Shown piece after piece: positions 7,555 through 10,768 of a stretch of 10,768 nucleotides of DNA (positions within the stretch are counted from its first letter, which is position 1; every line of letters begins with the position of its first letter). Made by a program: the position numbers and the translations under genes. This DNA is from an uncultured Fidelibacterota bacterium (GTDB taxonomy: Bacteria; Marinisomatota; Marinisomatia; Marinisomatales; TCS55): positions 1-10,768 of the forward strand of contig CAJWTA010000034.1 in assembly GCA_913046805.1 (NCBI GenBank), in the 5' to 3' direction. Below the pieces are notes generated by a model. It saw nothing but the letters and a program-made list of their open reading frames with translations, was not told where the DNA came from and searched no databases.

Positions 7555-7572
7555 CTTAATTATATTATTAAG
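7555..7572. promoter_or_regulatory. 18-bp near-perfect palindrome over a TATAAT, candidate operator
   Basis: The divergent spacer (7529-7662) holds CTTAAT, TATATT and ATTAAG in a row, an inverted repeat in which eight of nine position pairs match. On the minus strand it contains TATAAT (7559-7564), placed so that a transcript start would fall near 7552, about 24 bases before the ppiD-like ATG. No good -35 is seen 17 bases further upstream (CATAAA). A repressor bound here would cover the -10 box. The composition is almost pure AT, so chance is a serious alternative. The rest of the spacer is AT-rich with no further clear signal for the gene at 7663. Confidence 0.35.
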
Positions 7573-7662
7573 GGTGCAAAATTTATGGTTTACTTCTACC
7601 TAAAGGCAACCAATCATAAAATAAAAATAATGAAAATATTTTAATATAAATAATTACAATAA

Positions 7663-8388
7663 ATGAAATCACGTTCACCTAAAATAATTGACCACCCGTT
7701 GCTCCAGAGTGGAAAACTATCATCACTTTACAATGAACTAATAAATTGCACTAAATGCCCACGAATCGTAGAGTTCAGAGAAAGAGTTGCAATTGAAAAA
7801 CGAAAGCAGTTTAGTGAATGGACCTACTGGGGTAAACCCATTCCAGGATTTGGCAATGAGAATGCAAAGTTGCTTATTTTAGGACTAGCTCCAGCTGCGC
7901 ATGGAGGAAATCGAACAGGTAGAGTTTTTACAGGAGATAAATCTGCTGACTTTCTTGTTAAATGCTTGCACAAAACGGGTATTACTAATCAGCCCAATTC
8001 AGATTATTTAACAGATGGATTAGAGATGAACAATGCATTTATGACACCAGTTTTAAAATGCGTACCTCCATTTGATAAGCCAACCGCAAAAGAATTAAAA
8101 AACTGTTCTCATTTTTTTGAACAAGAAATATCAGTCCTTTCAAAAATTAAAATTATTCTTGGTCTCGGCAAAATAGGCTATGAAGGCTATCTTAAGCACG
8201 TCAGACAAAACTATTCATTTAAATTAAAAGATTATCCTTTTGGACATGATAAAAAGTATCTGCTTCCAAATGGAAAAATACTGTGGGGCTGTTATCACCC
8301 TAGTCCAAGAAATGTAAATACAGGTAGAGTAAATAGCTCAATGATGGTTAAATTGCTTCATAAAGTTAAAGAGGAGTTGCAGAAGTGA
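7663..8388 (+). CDS. udgB: Family 5 uracil-DNA glycosylase with [4Fe-4S] cluster
   Basis: This 241-residue enzyme removes uracil, and in this family often other deaminated bases, from DNA to start base-excision repair in the cytoplasm. Motif 1 is GLAPAAHGGNRTG (74-86), which lacks the polar catalytic Asp or Asn of families 1 and 4; that is the hallmark of family 5 (UDGb). Motif 3 is HPSPRNVNTGR (212-222) with the expected HPS and N-TG elements. Four cysteines in the expected places (C29 and C32 in CTKCPR, C133 in LKCVPP, C148 in NCSHF) should hold an iron-sulfur cluster. The length fits the family. The start ATG has only AT-rich sequence before it and no Shine-Dalgarno site. The stop overlaps the next gene by GTGA, so the two are co-transcribed although their functions have no obvious link. 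Confidence 0.92.
   Translation: MKSRSPKIIDHPLLQSGKLSSLYNELINCTKCPRIVEFRERVAIEKRKQFSEWTYWGKPIPGFGNENAKLLILGLAPAAHGGNRTGRVFTGDKSADFLVKCLHKTGITNQPNSDYLTDGLEMNNAFMTPVLKCVPPFDKPTAKELKNCSHFFEQEISVLSKIKIILGLGKIGYEGYLKHVRQNYSFKLKDYPFGHDKKYLLPNGKILWGCYHPSPRNVNTGRVNSSMMVKLLHKVKEELQK
8371..8376 (+). promoter_or_regulatory. Shine-Dalgarno site deciding the GTG start of the S9 peptidase
   Basis: GAGGAG lies 8 bases before GTG at 8385, inside the 3' end of the glycosylase gene. Together with the signal peptide that begins right after, it supports the GTG as the true start. Confidence 0.65.
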
Positions 8389-10619
8389 CTAAAAAAACAC
8401 TACTACTTTTTATAGTTGTATCGATTATTTTCGCTGAGAATAAACGCCTTAGCTTTGACGATGTTCAGGGAAAATCACCTTTCATTTATCCTTCATTAGG
8501 GATCACCACTTGGTTTCCCGGTGAAAACGCCTATTTAACAAAGATCAATAATGACCTATTAAAAATATCTGTTCCTTCGTTCGATACTACGTTATTTTTA
8601 TCAAAATCGGATTTTGATCTTTCTCAAATCCAAAAATCTAAAAACAATCAAAGCGCCCCTTGGATTGAGACTATTGCGGATGATGAAGGATTTGTAAAGC
8701 CGTCTTCCTATATTTTTAGTCCCGATGGATCTGTTCTTCTGTTTTCAGTTTTTAAAGAGAAAATTTGGAGACGTTCTTTTTATGCTACGTATTTTCTAAT
8801 GGACATAGAATCGAAAAAAATATCAGAACTATCTAATGACAACCTACGACTCCGAAATGTCAAATTTTCTCCTGATAGCAAAAAAATTGCGTATGTAAGA
8901 GAAGACAATAATATTTATGTCTTCGACATATTAAAAAAAAGAGAACGTCAAATAACGCGCGATGGCTCTGAATCTATATTAAATGGACATTTCGGCTGGG
9001 TATATGAAGAAGAGTTTGGCTCTTTCGACTCTTACAGGTGGTCACCAGATAGCAAAAAAATAGCTTTTTTAAAAGAAGATCAATCAAAGGTCCCAGTTTT
9101 TATGCTTTTCGATGAAATGAAGCTGTATCCAGAATTGACGAAAATTAGATACCCTAAAGCTGGTCAAAAAAACCCAGAAATGTCGCTTTATGTATCAGAC
9201 ATAAGAAGGGGAAAGCCTAAGGAGATCAATGTCGGTGTTACGCTGGACAAATACTTTCCTTGGATGAAATGGACTGGTCCCGAAGAATTGGTCCTTATGA
9301 AAATGAATCGCTTACAAAAAAATTGGACATTTTTGAATATTAATACAAAAACAGGTAAATATACATCCGGTTTAACTGAAAGTGATCCTAACGGCTGGGT
9401 GCAAATGCATCGAAATTATTATTTTCTTAAAAACGGTAATATCCTTTGGATGTCGGAAAGAGATGGTTGGCATCACATATACATTCATGCAAAGGATGGT
9501 TCAATCATCAATCAATTGACGAAAGGGGAATGGGAAGTTAAACGAATTGTAGATGTTGACGAAGACAATCAAAAAGTATATTTTATTTCAAACAAAGAAA
9601 CTGTTTTTGAAAATAGATTTTATTCGGTCAATTTTGACGGTTCAGATTTAAGTCTACTTACTGAAGAATCAGGCATGCACTCGGTCCGCATGCTACCTAA
9701 TAAAGATGGGTTTATTGATTCATATTCTAGCATAGAAACTCCTACTCGTCACATTCTTAAAGACCTAAATGGAAAAAGTATTTTGGTGTTAAAAGAGACC
9801 AACAAATCCCAGTTCGAAGCTTATGATTGGTCATATCCTCAAATTATTAAATTTAGCTCAACTGATGGAGAGGTGATGCTTGATGGTATAGTCACTTATC
9901 CTCCAAATTACAAAAAAGGAAATCGATATCCAGTGATAGTGCATGGATACGGTATGCCTGGTACGCAAATAGTCTATAATAGATGGGGAAGCACCTGGAA
10001 TCAATATTTAGCGCACCAAGGGTACATAGTTTTTTCGATGGATGCTAGAGGAATGAGTGGAAGAGGTGAAAGTTTTAAAAATTTGAGTTATGGCGATATG
10101 GCAAAGTACCTCTCAAAAGATACCGCTGCAGGAGTTCGTCATTTAATAGATAGGGGAGATGCTGACCCTGATCGCATTGGAGCTTGGGGTTGGTCTGGAG
10201 GTGGTTATTTCACAGGGTTAATGCTCACAAAAAACGCCGATTTGTTTGATGTCGGTGTCTCAGTTGCTCCCGTAATGGATTTTAGATTGTATGACACCAT
10301 ATATACTGAGAGATCGATGGGATTACCTCAAGATAATAAAGCAGGTTACGACTCTACATCTGTATTGTCCTATGTTGATAGATTTAAAGGAAAATTATTG
10401 GTCATGCATGGTACAGGTGATGACAATGTTCACTCTCAAAATATGACATGGCTTATAGAAGAATTTATTAAAAATGATAAGCAGCTTGACATTTTTTCTT
10501 ACCCTAACCGTCCACATGGAATGTCTGGAGGGAAAGCTCGAAAAAATCTTTATAAAAAAATGATCAATTATTTTAATGACAACTTGTTAAACAAAAAGCA
10601 ATTGAGGGTTAAAAGCTAA
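8385..10619 (+). CDS. Exported S9B dipeptidyl-peptidase IV-like serine peptidase
   Basis: This 744-residue enzyme (start GTG) has a signal peptide (about 1-17, likely IFA|ENKR). An eight-bladed beta-propeller (about 30-490) includes blades with SPDG, SPDSKKIAY and SPDSKKIAF, and a C-terminal alpha/beta-hydrolase domain follows (about 500-735). The catalytic triad is visible: S604 in GWSGGG, D679 in HGTGDDNVH and H711 in RPHGM. YEEE (207-210) matches the Glu pair that grips the free N-terminus of substrates in DPP IV. Y522 and N681 match human Tyr547 and Asn710. It should cut dipeptides, typically after Pro or Ala, in the periplasm or at the surface. The residue after the nucleophile is Gly where human DPP IV has Tyr631, so the S1 pocket may be wider. 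It overlaps the glycosylase gene (GTGA). Exact specificity cannot be read from sequence. Confidence 0.92.
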   Translation: MTKKTLLLFIVVSIIFAENKRLSFDDVQGKSPFIYPSLGITTWFPGENAYLTKINNDLLKISVPSFDTTLFLSKSDFDLSQIQKSKNNQSAPWIETIADDEGFVKPSSYIFSPDGSVLLFSVFKEKIWRRSFYATYFLMDIESKKISELSNDNLRLRNVKFSPDSKKIAYVREDNNIYVFDILKKRERQITRDGSESILNGHFGWVYEEEFGSFDSYRWSPDSKKIAFLKEDQSKVPVFMLFDEMKLYPELTKIRYPKAGQKNPEMSLYVSDIRRGKPKEINVGVTLDKYFPWMKWTGPEELVLMKMNRLQKNWTFLNINTKTGKYTSGLTESDPNGWVQMHRNYYFLKNGNILWMSERDGWHHIYIHAKDGSIINQLTKGEWEVKRIVDVDEDNQKVYFISNKETVFENRFYSVNFDGSDLSLLTEESGMHSVRMLPNKDGFIDSYSSIETPTRHILKDLNGKSILVLKETNKSQFEAYDWSYPQIIKFSSTDGEVMLDGIVTYPPNYKKGNRYPVIVHGYGMPGTQIVYNRWGSTWNQYLAHQGYIVFSMDARGMSGRGESFKNLSYGDMAKYLSKDTAAGVRHLIDRGDADPDRIGAWGWSGGGYFTGLMLTKNADLFDVGVSVAPVMDFRLYDTIYTERSMGLPQDNKAGYDSTSVLSYVDRFKGKLLVMHGTGDDNVHSQNMTWLIEEFIKNDKQLDIFSYPNRPHGMSGGKARKNLYKKMINYFNDNLLNKKQLRVKS

Positions 10620-10622
10620 TTT

Positions 10623-10642
10623 AAATAGCCAAATTGCTATTT
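10623..10642 (+). terminator. Weak hairpin after the S9 peptidase gene, possible terminator
   Basis: AAATAGC (10623-10629) and GCTATTT (10636-10642) form a 7-bp stem with a 6-base loop, running into a short T stretch (10640-10643). An alternative longer hairpin (AATA, bulged G, CCAAA with TTTGG and TATT, 10624-10649) uses overlapping bases. Both are AT-rich and neither has a strong U tract, so termination is plausible but weak. Confidence 0.3.
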
Positions 10643-10694
10643 TGGTATTCTTCATAAAAAAGTTTAAATTTACTAAAGTTATATTAAAAATTAA

Positions 10695-10768
<74 letters not shown>

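Overview
The window is AT-rich, densely coded bacterial DNA. It suggests a member of the Fibrobacteres-Chlorobi-Bacteroidetes (FCB) supergroup, with marine Marinimicrobia/SAR406-like bacteria as my best guess. The reasons are the complete batABCDE order, several exported proteins with Gln right after the predicted signal-peptidase site, a PpiD-like foldase with repeated parvulin units, and a DPP IV-type S9 peptidase. The taxon is an inference from gene content; no phylogenetic marker gene is present.

Region 1 (93-5682, + strand) is one tightly packed operon: batA, batB, batC, batD, batE and a small SPOR-domain gene. All five junctions overlap (four ATGA, one TGATG), and none shows a clear Shine-Dalgarno sequence, so translation is probably coupled. 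The Bat proteins look like an inner-membrane/periplasmic assembly: two VWA proteins with intact MIDAS metal sites, two TPR proteins (one with a Lys/Glu/Asp pentapeptide tail, one with a C-terminal SH3-like domain), and a large BatD adaptor. The usual partners, a MoxR ATPase and a DUF58 protein, would lie upstream of the window.

Region 2 (5693-7528, - strand) is a membrane-anchored PpiD/SurA-like periplasmic folding factor. It converges on the Bat operon with only 10 bases between the stop codons. A 134-base divergent spacer follows, holding a near-perfect 18-base palindrome over a TATAAT on the ppiD strand.

Region 3 (7663-10619, + strand) is a two-gene unit: a family 5 [4Fe-4S] uracil-DNA glycosylase, overlapping by GTGA with an exported S9 dipeptidyl-peptidase IV-like enzyme. 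A tRNA-Ala(GGC) with the diagnostic G3:U70 pair starts at 10695 and runs to the window edge.

The common theme is the cell envelope: Bat complex, SPOR protein, periplasmic chaperone and exported peptidase. I found no mobile element, CRISPR array, toxin-antitoxin pair, phage gene or recognisable defence system. Nothing here convincingly forms an undescribed system. The findings are modest: a SPOR gene coupled to the bat operon, the BatC minisatellite, signal-peptide chemistry, an altered DPP IV S1 pocket and a candidate operator.
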